A DNA stretch of 64,000 nucleotides from an uncultured Bacilli bacterium (GTDB taxonomy: Bacteria; Bacillota_I; Bacilli_A; RF39; UBA660): the NCBI GenBank assembly GCA_934102255.1, contig CAKOSN010000003.1:32397-96396 (forward strand). The letters are read 5' to 3'. The position numbers were made by a program, and so were the translations under genes. Shown here piece by piece: positions 24,513 to 32,999 of this stretch; within the stretch, counting starts at the first letter, position 1, and every line of letters begins with the position of its first letter. The notes under the pieces were generated by a model. The model worked only from the letters and a program-made list of their open reading frames with translations, was not told where the DNA came from and made no database searches.

Positions 24513-24652
24513 CTTGCCTTAAAATTTTCATGATTTACTAAGAGCAATATTTATTTTACAGAAAGTAAAGAAAAAGAAAAAAATTACACTTTTTTGCCAA
24601 AATTTGTAAAAAAAAGAAGGAAATCAGGCTTCACTAGGTAATAAGTATATAT

Positions 24653-24687
24653 AGAAGGACCAAATTATAGCCACCATTCGTCCTTCT
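24653..24687 (+). promoter_or_regulatory. Leader hairpin before the 171-aa gene
   Basis: AGAAGGAC (24653-24660) and GTCCTTCT (24680-24687) form a perfect 8-bp stem with a 19-base loop, ending just before AAAGGAG and the ATG at 24704. No T-run follows, so it is more likely an mRNA stability or translation element than a terminator. Confidence 0.4.
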
Positions 24688-24703
24688 TAGAAAGGAGAAA
24701 AAA

Positions 24704-25219
24704 ATGAGAAACGATAAATATATTAAAACTAGAATTGTTCATGACAGTAATCCTTACGGTCTTCCCAGACTCCTAGTAAGTATCGATATGGACGGTGTTA
24801 TCGCGCATCCCGAAATCTATGGCAAAGAAGCTTGTAATGCTCTTAATGTTTTAAGAACTTTAAAAAATGATTTTTTTGATATAAAAACAGCCTATGCCTT
24901 AGCTGGTAATGATTCTGAATTATTAATGGTTCCTAACGAAGCTTATAAGATGATAAAAGAATGTTTTGGTAAAACTTTAGCTGACATTGCTAAATATCAA
25001 GGCCCCGATGAATTTTATAATAAGCTAATTGAAAAAGTTTATCTTTTAGTAGATTGTCTTTATAGTCCAATTCATCCTGATAAAAAAGAGTTAGCAAAAA
25101 TTATCTGCCACGTAGTAGAACTTTTTCCTGACGGTCTTGAACTTAAAAATATAGTTGCTGAAACTGGTTTTTCTCTTAAAGAAGCCTTATTTATTAAAAA
25201 TTTCTTAGCTAGAGATTAA
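24704..25219 (+). CDS. Hypothetical protein, 171 aa
   Basis: I do not recognise this soluble protein. An early LLVSIDMDGVIAHPE segment resembles a HAD motif I (DxDG) in wording, but no other HAD motif is visible and the rest is helical, so I do not call it a phosphatase. The C-terminal helices (LELKNIVAETGFSLKEALFIKNFL) could be a winged-helix-like bundle. It has a strong AAAGGAG site and a hairpin leader, and is followed by a strong bidirectional terminator. Confidence 0.65.
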   Translation: MRNDKYIKTRIVHDSNPYGLPRLLVSIDMDGVIAHPEIYGKEACNALNVLRTLKNDFFDIKTAYALAGNDSELLMVPNEAYKMIKECFGKTLADIAKYQGPDEFYNKLIEKVYLLVDCLYSPIHPDKKELAKIICHVVELFPDGLELKNIVAETGFSLKEALFIKNFLARD

Positions 25220-25223
25220 AAAA

Positions 25224-25265
25224 AGGGTAAGTAGTGTAACCCATACATTACTTATCCTATTATTT
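25224..25265. terminator. Bidirectional terminator
   Basis: A 15-bp stem with two wobble pairs joins 25224-25238 to 25244-25258 over an ACCCA loop, flanked by A-run and T-rich sequence. It separates the 171-aa gene from the convergent dut. Confidence 0.8.
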
Positions 25266-25272
25266 TTAGATA

Positions 25273-25734
25273 TTAATTGTTTTTATCCGTTGAACCAAAG
25301 CCACCAGTACGTGTACCTGTTGCTTTATCATCATTTGTAGTTAAATATTTTTGAAATATTACTTGACCAATAACATCACCTTTATGAATAACTAAATCAT
25401 TTTCACCAAAATTCCAGAATTGGAAATAAAAGTGACCGTCATTAGTTTCATTGCCATAATAATCTGCATCAATAATACCAATGGAATTACTCATCATAAA
25501 GCCTTTTTTAGGTCCACTACTTCTATTTACCAACATAAAGAACTCATCAGATTCACAATATGCCTTAAGTCCTGTTGGAATAAGACTTGGTTTCGTTCCT
25601 GGTTTATATGGTGGTATTACCATATCACTAGCTGCTTCAACATCATAACCAGCTGAATTAGCTGTTTTTCTTACAGGTATATGAATATCTTTATCCTCAT
25701 ATCCTTTTGCAATTTCAAATCCTCTACCTTGCAT
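25273..25734 (-). CDS. dut: Deoxyuridine 5'-triphosphate nucleotidohydrolase (dUTPase)
   Basis: The 153 residues contain the five trimeric-dUTPase motifs: NSAGYDVEA (I), NRSSGPKKGF (II), GIIDADYYGN (III), GDVIGQVIFQK (IV) and GTRTGGFGSTD (V, the C-terminal lid). It hydrolyses dUTP to dUMP and keeps uracil out of DNA. It is the last gene of the nrdD-nrdG-dut operon (2-base gap to nrdG), a nucleotide-supply unit. Confidence 0.96.
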   Translation of the reverse strand: MQGRGFEIAKGYEDKDIHIPVRKTANSAGYDVEAASDMVIPPYKPGTKPSLIPTGLKAYCESDEFFMLVNRSSGPKKGFMMSNSIGIIDADYYGNETNDGHFYFQFWNFGENDLVIHKGDVIGQVIFQKYLTTNDDKATGTRTGGFGSTDKNN

Positions 25735-25736
25735 TT

Positions 25737-26237
25737 TTAATTCTCACTTTCATATAATACGATTTTTTCTTCTTTTAAACTCTTTTTAACATCAATAACT
25801 CTTTGGTTGCTTGAGCCACACCATTTAAGACGAGGGTCATGTAAATCTTCCTTAAACTGACCGTCTACTAAAACATCTAAGTATTCTAGTGCCTCTTTAT
25901 TTTCTATAGTCTCCCAAGTAAAGCCTGTCCAAAGCCAGATGTTTTTATTAGGATATTTTTCTTTAAAAGCCTTACATAATTTAATAGTAGCATCAACTGT
26001 GCCTTTATATAAAGGTTCTCCACCTAAAATAGATAAACCTTTAATATAGAGAGGACTTGCTACTTCTAAAACTTTATTAATAGTTGCATCATCAAACTCC
26101 GTACCCAAATCAAAGTCCCAAGTTTCACTATTGAAACAACCCTTGCAATGAAAGGGACAGCCCTGGAAAAAGATAGATACTCTTACCCCAGGACCATTAG
26201 ATATATCCATTTTACGAATTTTATTATATCTTGCCAT
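25737..26237 (-). CDS. nrdG: Anaerobic ribonucleotide reductase activating protein
   Basis: 166 residues with the radical SAM cluster in the NrdG form (FFQGCPFHCKGCFN, CxxxCxxC) near residue 26, then NGPGVRVSIFF before it and LSILGGEPLY (GGE) after it. It installs the glycyl radical on NrdD using SAM. It starts 2 bases after nrdD, so translation is coupled. Confidence 0.96.
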   Translation of the reverse strand: MARYNKIRKMDISNGPGVRVSIFFQGCPFHCKGCFNSETWDFDLGTEFDDATINKVLEVASPLYIKGLSILGGEPLYKGTVDATIKLCKAFKEKYPNKNIWLWTGFTWETIENKEALEYLDVLVDGQFKEDLHDPRLKWCGSSNQRVIDVKKSLKEEKIVLYESEN

Positions 26238-26239
26238 TT

Positions 26240-28393
26240 TTATGCATCCTTATTATCAATATGCGTTACACGTTCTTTGATTTCTTGTGTACGTCCTTTA
26301 TTCCAGAAGTTAGTACCAATATAACCACAAGTACGACGAGCAACATTTAATTTATCATGATCACGATTACCGCAGTTTGGACAATACCATTCTAAGTTAT
26401 CGTCAATTAAAATTTCACCAGTATAACCACATTCATGACAATAATCACTCTTTGTATTTAATTCAGCATACATAATATTGTTATAAATAAAGTCCATTAC
26501 TTGTAAGACAATATCAAGGTTATTAGATAAGTTAGGAGTTTCAATATAACTAATTGCGCCTCCTGGGCTAAGTTTTTGGAATTCACTTTCAAGTTTCAAT
26601 TTGGTGAAGGCATCAATTTCTTCAAATACTGGTACATGATAAGAGTTAGTAATATAGTTGCGGTCTGTAATACCTTTAATAACTCCAAATCTTTCCTTTA
26701 AGCATTTAGCAAATTTATAAGTTGTTGATTCGATTGGTGTTCCATATACTGAATAATCAATATCTTCGGCATTTTTCCATTCATTACATTTATCAACCAT
26801 TTTTTGCATTACTGATAAGCCAAATTCTTTACCTTCAGCACCATCAGTATGACTCTTACCAGTCATATATTTAACGCACTCATATAAACCGGCATATCCT
26901 AGTGAAATAGTTGAATAACCATGATGTAATAAATCATGAATAGATTCACCCTTCTTAAGTCTTGCAAGAGCACCGTGTTGCCAAAGAATTGGTGCAACAT
27001 CCGAAGTAACTTTTGAAAGTCTCTTATGTCTAATTTGTAAAGCTCTATGACACAATTCTAATCTTTCATCAAATAAACGCCAGAAAGTATCCATGTCTTT
27101 ATCACTAGATAAAGCAACATCAACTAAGTTAATAGTAACAACACCTTGATTGAAACGACCATAATATTTAGGTTTGCCAGCCTCATCAACATAAGGAGTT
27201 AAGAACGAACGACATCCCATACATGGATAACAGTTGCCATTACCATTTTTATCAATCTTCGTTTCTTTCATAATCTTTTCTGAAATATAATCAGGAACCA
27301 TACGTTTAGCCGTACACTCAGCAGCAAGCTTAGTTAAATAATAATACTTACTTGTTGAATGAATATTATCTTCCTCTAAAACATATAAAAGTTTAGGGAA
27401 AGCTGGAGTTATATAAACACCTTTTTCATTCTTCATACCTTGAATTCTTTGACGTAATACTTCTTCAATTAACATAGCTAGTTCTTCTTTGTATTCACTA
27501 GTTTCTCCTAAATACATACATACTGATAAGAATGGTGCTTGACCATTAGTAGTAGTCATCGAATTAATTTGATATTGGAATGTTTGAACTCCGTCGGTAA
27601 TTTCTTTTCTTAAATCTTCATCAACAAACTTAGCAATTTGAGCTTTAGTAAGTTTGCGTTCTTTATATTTTTTCTCATAATACTCACGACTAGAACGAAT
27701 AAATGGTGCTAAATGCGTAAGTGTTACTGTACAGCCACCATATTGACTCGAGTTAACAGCGGTAATAATCTGGGTTGCAATAGTCATTGCTGTTAAGAAA
27801 CGATGTGGTTTTTCAATCATAACCCCATTAATGCTTGTACCATTTTGTAACATATCCTCTAAATTGATTAAATCACAATTATGTAGGGCATTTTGTGCAA
27901 AATAATCAGCATCATGGAAATGAATAATTCCTGCATCATGGGCTGCTACAATATCCTCAGGAAGTAAAAATCTTCTTGTAATATCAGTACTAGTAATACC
28001 TGCTAAATAATCTCTTTGAGTAGTTACTATCTTCGCATTCTTATTAGAATTTTCTGTATTCCAATATTCTGATTCCCCGTCAATTAATTCTTTAATAGCA
28101 AGGTCAGTGGTATTACTTCTTCTTACTAACTCTCTTGTATAACGATAAGTTATATATTTCTTAGCAAGGTCATACTTACCAATACTCATTAACTTCATTT
28201 CAATTATATCTTGAATATCCTCAACTAGAATTCTTTTCTTTCCTAGTCTTTCGATATATTTAATTATATTTTTAATTTGAGTGCCAGATGCTTGGTCTTC
28301 ATCTTCCACTTCATTATTAGCTTTCATTATAGCTGCTTCTACTTTTTCTGGGCACCAATCTACCATGTGTCCGTCTCTTTTTATTACTTTCAT
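26240..28393 (-). CDS. nrdD: Anaerobic ribonucleoside-triphosphate reductase, class III
   Basis: 717 residues from the ATG at 28393. This start is chosen because GAAAGGAT lies about 10 bases upstream and MKVIKRDGHMVDW is the usual beginning of the N-terminal ATP-cone; the frame stays open upstream to 28465 but that part overlaps an operator palindrome. Domains: ATP-cone (about 1-95), the ten-stranded barrel with NSSQYGG and CYPCMGCRSF, a C-terminal Zn-binding CHECG/CPNCG pair, and the glycyl radical site RRTCGYIGTNFWN. It reduces ribonucleotides without oxygen and signals an anaerobic lifestyle. Confidence 0.96.
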   Translation of the reverse strand: MKVIKRDGHMVDWCPEKVEAAIMKANNEVEDEDQASGTQIKNIIKYIERLGKKRILVEDIQDIIEMKLMSIGKYDLAKKYITYRYTRELVRRSNTTDLAIKELIDGESEYWNTENSNKNAKIVTTQRDYLAGITSTDITRRFLLPEDIVAAHDAGIIHFHDADYFAQNALHNCDLINLEDMLQNGTSINGVMIEKPHRFLTAMTIATQIITAVNSSQYGGCTVTLTHLAPFIRSSREYYEKKYKERKLTKAQIAKFVDEDLRKEITDGVQTFQYQINSMTTTNGQAPFLSVCMYLGETSEYKEELAMLIEEVLRQRIQGMKNEKGVYITPAFPKLLYVLEEDNIHSTSKYYYLTKLAAECTAKRMVPDYISEKIMKETKIDKNGNGNCYPCMGCRSFLTPYVDEAGKPKYYGRFNQGVVTINLVDVALSSDKDMDTFWRLFDERLELCHRALQIRHKRLSKVTSDVAPILWQHGALARLKKGESIHDLLHHGYSTISLGYAGLYECVKYMTGKSHTDGAEGKEFGLSVMQKMVDKCNEWKNAEDIDYSVYGTPIESTTYKFAKCLKERFGVIKGITDRNYITNSYHVPVFEEIDAFTKLKLESEFQKLSPGGAISYIETPNLSNNLDIVLQVMDFIYNNIMYAELNTKSDYCHECGYTGEILIDDNLEWYCPNCGNRDHDKLNVARRTCGYIGTNFWNKGRTQEIKERVTHIDNKDA

Positions 28394-28448
28394 ACATCTA
28401 ATATCCTTTCGTAACATACCCAATATAACATGATCATAAAAATTATTT

Positions 28449-28464
28449 TGTTGCACTTGCAACA
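28449..28464. promoter_or_regulatory. Palindromic operator between nrdD and the Crp-type gene
   Basis: TGTTGCA (28449-28455) and TGCAACA (28458-28464) form a 7-bp inverted repeat with a 2-base spacer. TTGCAA (28458-28463) can serve as -35 with TATATT (28480-28485) as -10 (16-base spacer) for the regulator gene, so binding would block or affect it. Size and symmetry suit a Crp/Fnr dimer. It is neither an FNR TTGAT-ATCAA site nor an NrdR box. Confidence 0.55.
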
Positions 28465-28505
28465 TTTTAAACTTTTTGCTATATTTTTAAATGTGAGGTG
28501 TAAAC

Positions 28506-29141
28506 ATGATATCACTATTCAAAGATATAACTCCTGATAATAAGGGCAAATTATTAAAACTTTTAGAAACGTCAAACTTTACATATCAAAAAGGTGTAAA
28601 CATAGCTTATCTTTTTAAAGATAAAGAAAGTATTGGTCTAGTAATAAGTGGAAGTCTTGATATTATAAGAATAGATTATAATGGCACTCGTACTATTATT
28701 GAAACTATCTTTGAAGAAGAAATACTAGGTACTTCCTTAACTAGTTTACTTAGTAATGACTATGAAATTATTACTAGAGAAGATACTAAAATACTATGGT
28801 TAGATTACAATGTTATCTTAGGTATTAATGATATAAAATACAGTTATTATAACCAATTTATTAAAAATCTATTAATGATAGCCCTAGAAAAAAATACTTT
28901 AAAAAATGAGAGAATTGAAATTTTAACTCAAAAAACTATCCGTAATAAATTATTAGAATACTTTCGTATTGAAGCTTTAAAAAATCGTTCTAAAATTATA
29001 TATCTTAAAAGTACTTGGCAAGACTTAGCTGATTATTTAGCTATTGATAGATGTGCTATGACAAGAGAACTTAAAAACTTAAAAGAAGAAGGTTTTATTA
29101 ATACTAAAGGTCGGGTTATAACGCTTCTTTACTCATTTTAA
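28506..29141 (+). CDS. Crp/Fnr-family transcription regulator
   Basis: 211 residues: an N-terminal cyclic-nucleotide-binding-like beta barrel (about 10-120, GLVISGSLDI...TIFEEEILG), a dimer helix, and a C-terminal winged HTH (TWQDLADYLAIDRCAMTRELKNLKEEGFI, about 168-200). It lacks the N-terminal Cys cluster of FNR, so it probably does not sense oxygen through Fe-S; the ligand is unknown. It is divergent from nrdDG-dut across a palindrome, so autoregulation plus control of nrdD is the simplest reading. Confidence 0.85.
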   Translation: MISLFKDITPDNKGKLLKLLETSNFTYQKGVNIAYLFKDKESIGLVISGSLDIIRIDYNGTRTIIETIFEEEILGTSLTSLLSNDYEIITREDTKILWLDYNVILGINDIKYSYYNQFIKNLLMIALEKNTLKNERIEILTQKTIRNKLLEYFRIEALKNRSKIIYLKSTWQDLADYLAIDRCAMTRELKNLKEEGFINTKGRVITLLYSF

Positions 29142-29186
29142 CTAGACCTTTCAGTATCATTTGTGATACTATGTTACTAAGAAGCG
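29122..29186 (+). promoter_or_regulatory. Two-tier stem structure after the Crp-type gene
   Basis: CGCTTCTT (29122-29129) pairs perfectly with AAGAAGCG (29179-29186) and encloses a perfect hairpin AGTATCA-TTTG-TGATACT (29153-29170). There is no T-run, so it is not a standard terminator. It ends 31 bases before the next ATG and may control the downstream paralogue gene. Confidence 0.35.
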
Positions 29187-29216
29187 CTATTAATAATACT
29201 AATTTAAGAAGAAATC

Positions 29217-29906
29217 ATGAATAAAGAAGCACAAAAAGAAAAATTATTAAAGCAAAGAGCATACTTAGAAAATTTAATCAGTTATAATCAAAAATTCTTT
29301 AATCCCAACGATATAACAGCCCTAGAGCTTATTAATTATTTACAACCATATCAACAAGCTTTCTTACGTTTAAAAAATGAAGAAGCCAAGAAAATAGATA
29401 GTACTATTGACGACGGTCATGCTCATTTTATAAGTCATGCCAACCTTTTTGAAACATCAAGGTTCGGAAACTTTCTTTACTTAGAAGTATGGCAGCACAA
29501 TTTCTTTATGCATTTTAGCACCAACATAGAATGGAACATTGATGAATTTAAGAGAATTTACGGTCCTAAAGCTTACAGCCAATTAATGGCTTCTTGTGAG
29601 GAAATCAATAAATTTCTTATTCAAAATAGAATAGAATTTTCCTCTAGAGTCATTGGTCCAGCTAACCTACCTGTTGCAATAATTCCTGGCGATGATAATA
29701 CCCTACTTGTTGAGAGTCTAAATGATACTACTTTCCACTTTGAAAACTATTTTAAACTAGTATCACCACAAAGAGAAGAACGTCTTCTAAAGGAAAACTT
29801 AAGTCTAGCTAACCAACTATTATCTACAATCAGTATCGAAGATAACAGGCTTTCAGAAAAAGTTTCTAGCGATATAAAAAGAACTCGCCAGATTACCCTA
29901 AAATAG
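29217..29906 (+). CDS. Tandem paralogue A, hypothetical 229-aa protein
   Basis: This soluble protein begins with a helical hairpin (KEKLLKQRAYLENLISYNQKFF) and has an alpha/beta centre with FKRIYGPKAYSQL and a Ser-Arg-Val-containing strand (FSSRVIGPANLPVAI). The C-terminus is LLSTISIEDNRLSEKVSSDIKRTR. It is clearly related to the next gene along its whole length. I know no family for it. No signal peptide or catalytic motif is evident. It has its own terminator. Confidence 0.7.
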   Translation: MNKEAQKEKLLKQRAYLENLISYNQKFFNPNDITALELINYLQPYQQAFLRLKNEEAKKIDSTIDDGHAHFISHANLFETSRFGNFLYLEVWQHNFFMHFSTNIEWNIDEFKRIYGPKAYSQLMASCEEINKFLIQNRIEFSSRVIGPANLPVAIIPGDDNTLLVESLNDTTFHFENYFKLVSPQREERLLKENLSLANQLLSTISIEDNRLSEKVSSDIKRTRQITLK

Positions 29907-29931
29907 TTATTCTATTATTTAGTCTTGCCTT

Positions 29932-29960
29932 AACTTTAAGAACTCATCTTAAAGTTTTTT
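29932..29960 (+). terminator. Terminator after paralogue A
   Basis: AACTTTAAGA (29932-29941), an ACTCA loop and TCTTAAAGTT (29947-29956) form a perfect 10-bp stem followed by T's. It is nearly identical to the terminator after paralogue B. Confidence 0.88.
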
Positions 29961-30161
29961 CTTCATCTTCTTCATAAATCCATATATTTGTATCAATAGT
30001 TATTCTTATAAAAATAATAATTTAATATTTAAATTAATAAGCAAAAAATCTTTCCTTCATTTTTCTTACTTATCTAGAAATTTATTCTAAAATATGTTAT
30101 TATATATACCCCCTTAAGTAAAATAAACTTAAGATAATAATAACAAGAAGGATATGATTAA

Positions 30162-30875
30162 ATGGATAGAAAAACAGAATTAAAAGATATATTATTAAAA
30201 CAAAGAGCTTTATTAGAAGCCTTAATTAAGCAAAACGAAAAATACTTTAACAAAGATGCAGTAAGTGGTTTAGAATTTTCTAAGTACTTAGAAAACATTC
30301 AAAAAGCTTATGACGACTTTTTATTTGAAAAGATAATAAGATTACATGCTATAATACCTGGTGAATTTGAATTTTTAAGTATTAATGAATTAATTGCTGA
30401 TACTAAATTTAAAAGTGATTTTATGATAAAAATTCATAATAATCCTAGTATAGGTACTATGGTAATTGGTGATGAAGAAAAAAGAAAGGAATTTATTGAA
30501 GCCTATGGTTATGATGCTTATTATCAATTAGAGGTTATAATCCGAAGTATTTTAGAATACACCAAAAAGAACGGTCTTGTATTTCCTAGTAGAATAGTAC
30601 ATCCTAAAAATGGCGCTGTTTCTATTGGCTTAAGTGATGATTCATTCACTATTTTAGAAAGTATTGATAAGCTTAAAATTCGTTATACTAACACCTTAGG
30701 TCGTCTAGAATGGACTACAATTAATCCCGATTACAGTGAAGATATTATTTTTGTTGATGATGATGACTTACTAAATATGTACTTATCATCTATTCGTCTT
30801 GATGATAACGTCCTACCTTCAAAAATGGCAAATGACATTAAAGAGGCAAGACTAATTAGAGAAAAGAAACTTTAA
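30162..30875 (+). CDS. Tandem paralogue B, hypothetical 237-aa protein
   Basis: This is a diverged duplicate of the gene at 29217. Shared landmarks are the N-terminal LLKQRALLEALIKQNEKYF, the YGYDAYYQL motif, FPSRIVHPKNGAVSIGL and the C-terminal SSIRLDDNVLPSKMANDIKEAR. Function is unknown. It has a clear AAGAAGGAT ribosome site and its own promoter region in the 255-base gap before it. Its stop codon lies within its terminator stem. Confidence 0.7.
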   Translation: MDRKTELKDILLKQRALLEALIKQNEKYFNKDAVSGLEFSKYLENIQKAYDDFLFEKIIRLHAIIPGEFEFLSINELIADTKFKSDFMIKIHNNPSIGTMVIGDEEKRKEFIEAYGYDAYYQLEVIIRSILEYTKKNGLVFPSRIVHPKNGAVSIGLSDDSFTILESIDKLKIRYTNTLGRLEWTTINPDYSEDIIFVDDDDLLNMYLSSIRLDDNVLPSKMANDIKEARLIREKKL

Positions 30876-30898
30876 GACTCGCTCTTAAAGTTTTTTGA
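30868..30898 (+). terminator. Terminator after paralogue B
   Basis: AACTTTAAGA (30868-30877), a CTCGC loop and TCTTAAAGTT (30883-30892) form a perfect stem followed by T6. The stem sequence is the same as at 29932, so the duplication that created the paralogues appears to include the terminator. Confidence 0.88.
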
Positions 30899-30960
30899 TG
30901 CTTAATTTTAATAACCATATATTTTCTATCTAAAACATATACTTATATAGGTGGTTCTTT

Positions 30961-32040
30961 TTGAAAAAAATAGATTATAAATTATTTTTCTTAAGTATTA
31001 TTGCCGGTCTTTTAGGAATTATTATGATATATTCTGCTAGTAATATTTGGGCTGAATATAAGTTTAATGACCCTTTAAAATATGTAAAACATCAAGCTTT
31101 ATTTTTTATAATAGGTATTCTTATTATGATAATTTTATCTAAATTTGATTATAAAAAATACTATAAGTATGCTAATAAAATTTTACTTATCTGTTTAGTT
31201 TTACTTATTCTTGTTCTTATCCCCGGTATTGGTAAGGTAAGAAATGGCGCTAGAAGTTGGTTTGGCATTGGCTCTTTTGGTATTCAACCCTCAGAATTTG
31301 CTAAAATTGGTTTAATAATTTTTGTTTCTAAATATTTAGCTAATAATGATTCTTCGGTAAAAGATGTTGTTAAAGGCATATTTCCTATTCTTGGTGTTAT
31401 ATTTTTATTCTTCGGTCTTATTATGTTAGAGCCTGACTTCGGTCAAGGTATGGTTATTGTTCTTACTTTAATCATGATTATTTTTATATCTGGTGCTAAA
31501 ATTTCTTTCTTTGTTAAATGCGGTATTCTAGGTCTTTTTGGTATAGTTGGTCTTATTATAGTAGCACCCTATCGTCTAGCTAGAATCATTTCCTTTGTTA
31601 ATCCCTGGGTTGACCCCTTAGGTAGTGGTTTTCAAATTATTCAAAGTTTATATGCCATTGGTCCCGGTGGCCTTTTAGGTCTTGGTTTTGGTTCATCTAT
31701 TCAAAAACATTTCTATTTACCAGAACCGCAAACTGACTTTATCTTTTCTATTATTTCTGAAGAATTTGGTTTTTTAGGAGTTCTCGTTGTTACTAGTATT
31801 TTTATGCTTCTATTCTACTTTTCTATTAAAATCAGTATGCAAGCTAAAAATCTTTTTGCTAAATATTTAAGTTTCGGTCTTTCTTTTGGTATTTTAATTC
31901 AAGCTTTACTTAACCTCTGTGTAGTAGTTGGTTTAATTCCGGTTACTGGTGTAACTTTACCCTTCTTTAGTTATGGTGGCTCTAGTCTTTTAGTTTCCTT
32001 TGCCTCTATTGGTATTATTTTAAATATTAGTAAGAGTTAA
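30961..32040 (+). CDS. rodA: SEDS-family peptidoglycan polymerase (RodA/FtsW)
   Basis: 359 residues from a TTG start with AGGTGG 5 bases upstream. Ten transmembrane helices are expected. Signatures: GARSWFGIGSFGIQPSEFAKIGLI, ETD-region LPEPQTDFIFSIISEEFGF, and the C-terminal PVTGVTLPFFSYGGSS. It polymerises lipid II with a cognate PBP. It is more complete than the SEDS gene at 14814. It could be FtsW or RodA; the isolated position does not decide. Degraded copies of its own 3' end follow the stop codon. Confidence 0.93.
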   Translation: MKKIDYKLFFLSIIAGLLGIIMIYSASNIWAEYKFNDPLKYVKHQALFFIIGILIMIILSKFDYKKYYKYANKILLICLVLLILVLIPGIGKVRNGARSWFGIGSFGIQPSEFAKIGLIIFVSKYLANNDSSVKDVVKGIFPILGVIFLFFGLIMLEPDFGQGMVIVLTLIMIIFISGAKISFFVKCGILGLFGIVGLIIVAPYRLARIISFVNPWVDPLGSGFQIIQSLYAIGPGGLLGLGFGSSIQKHFYLPEPQTDFIFSIISEEFGFLGVLVVTSIFMLLFYFSIKISMQAKNLFAKYLSFGLSFGILIQALLNLCVVVGLIPVTGVTLPFFSYGGSSLLVSFASIGIILNISKS

Positions 32041-32345
32041 AATAACCTTTACGTAGTAATCAGTATTATCCCTGTACCAATCGTTGCCTTTCCTTTTTTA
32101 TTAATTGGTTATCAAACAAAACTCACTGCTAAAATCAATAATTATCACCATAATTTAAGTTATATTAATAGAATTTACGTAGTAGTTAGTACTGTCCCCG
32201 TAACGATTGTTACCCTTCCTTTTTCACTAATTGATTTTCAAACAAAACTAACTACTAAAATCAACAGTTATCTACATATTTTAGACATTATTAGTCCATT
32301 TTATGTAGATAACCCATCTTTTTTCATGAAAAAAGACGTCTTTTG
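32041..32345 (+). repeat. Decayed tandem duplications of the rodA 3' end
   Basis: After the rodA stop the same frame stays open for 104 codons and repeats with period 126: TTTACGTAGTA begins at 32048 and 32174, and a partial third copy at 32300. The translations VVISIIPVPIVAFPF and VVVSTVPVTIVTLPF match the end of RodA itself (VVVGLIPVTGVTLPF, from 31921, 132 bases before the first copy). The SYGGSS motif is lost in each copy. There is no start codon or ribosome site for a separate gene, so this is a non-coding relic. It also covers the otherwise empty 311-base gap. Confidence 0.75.
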
Positions 32346-32353
32346 GACATCTT
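32329..32353 (-). terminator. Terminator of the murD/YgjP operon
   Basis: On the minus strand AAGATGTC (32353-32346) pairs with GACGTCTT (32340-32333) with one wobble over a 5-base loop and is followed by T's. It overlaps the stop codon at 32352. Confidence 0.85.
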
Positions 32354-32999
32354 AAACTTCATTTAACTCTTTTCTAGCTTCTTTGTAATTTGGATATCTA
32401 AGTGATACTTCATGCCAGAATTTATCACTATGATTAGCTTCTTTAAAATGACTAAGTTCATGAACAACAACATAATCAATTAACCTAACATCTTTTTTTA
32501 ATAACTCACTATTTAGAGTAACTGTATTATTGCCTCTATTACAAACGCCCCAACGTGTTTTCATTTTTCTTACTCTTAAGCTATACTTAGGTAAATAATT
32601 AAAATAAGGATTATATTTTTCTAACTCCTGGGTAAATATTCTTACACATTCATTAGCATAAAACTTATTTAACATTTTTTCATCTTTAACAATAATGCAA
32701 TCTTCTTCTATATAATACTTTTTTATATCTTTATTATAAATAATAGTATAAGGTTTCCCTAAATAATAAAAGATACTATTATTATCTAGTTCTTTTAATT
32801 TACGATTATACATTTTAATTAAAGATTTACTATTTTTACTTATAATATCTAATATTTCTTTTTCTGATACTCTTTTATTACAAGTAACTAATAGCTCTAA
32901 ATTATCCGTAACTCGTATATAAAGGTTTTTATTTTGTTTATGTTCGATTATAACATCGATTTTTTTATCATCAAGTACAACTTGCATTTTATAGTCCAT
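32352..32999 (-). CDS. YgjP/SprT-like zinc metallopeptidase-domain protein
   Basis: 215 residues with the M48-type zinc motif VVHELSHFKEANHSDKFW (HExxH then H about 10 residues later) near residue 170, and the upstream RWGVCNRGN/TVTLNSELL strand typical of the YgjP (DUF45) family. The N-terminal half is beta-rich. These proteins are predicted cytoplasmic metallopeptidases; substrates are not settled. It overlaps murD by 11 bases and is the last gene of a polA-mutM-GNAT-unknown-murD operon. Confidence 0.88.
   Translation of the reverse strand: MDYKMQVVLDDKKIDVIIEHKQNKNLYIRVTDNLELLVTCNKRVSEKEILDIISKNSKSLIKMYNRKLKELDNNSIFYYLGKPYTIIYNKDIKKYYIEEDCIIVKDEKMLNKFYANECVRIFTQELEKYNPYFNYLPKYSLRVRKMKTRWGVCNRGNNTVTLNSELLKKDVRLIDYVVVHELSHFKEANHSDKFWHEVSLRYPNYKEARKELNEV

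Noticed and set aside
24704..25219. HAD phosphatase call for the 171-aa protein from DMDGV
   Set aside because: Only motif I wording matches; motifs II-IV are absent.
32041..32345. Tandem riboswitch or separate small gene
   Set aside because: The period-126 copies align to the RodA C-terminus in the same frame, and there is no start codon or ribosome site.
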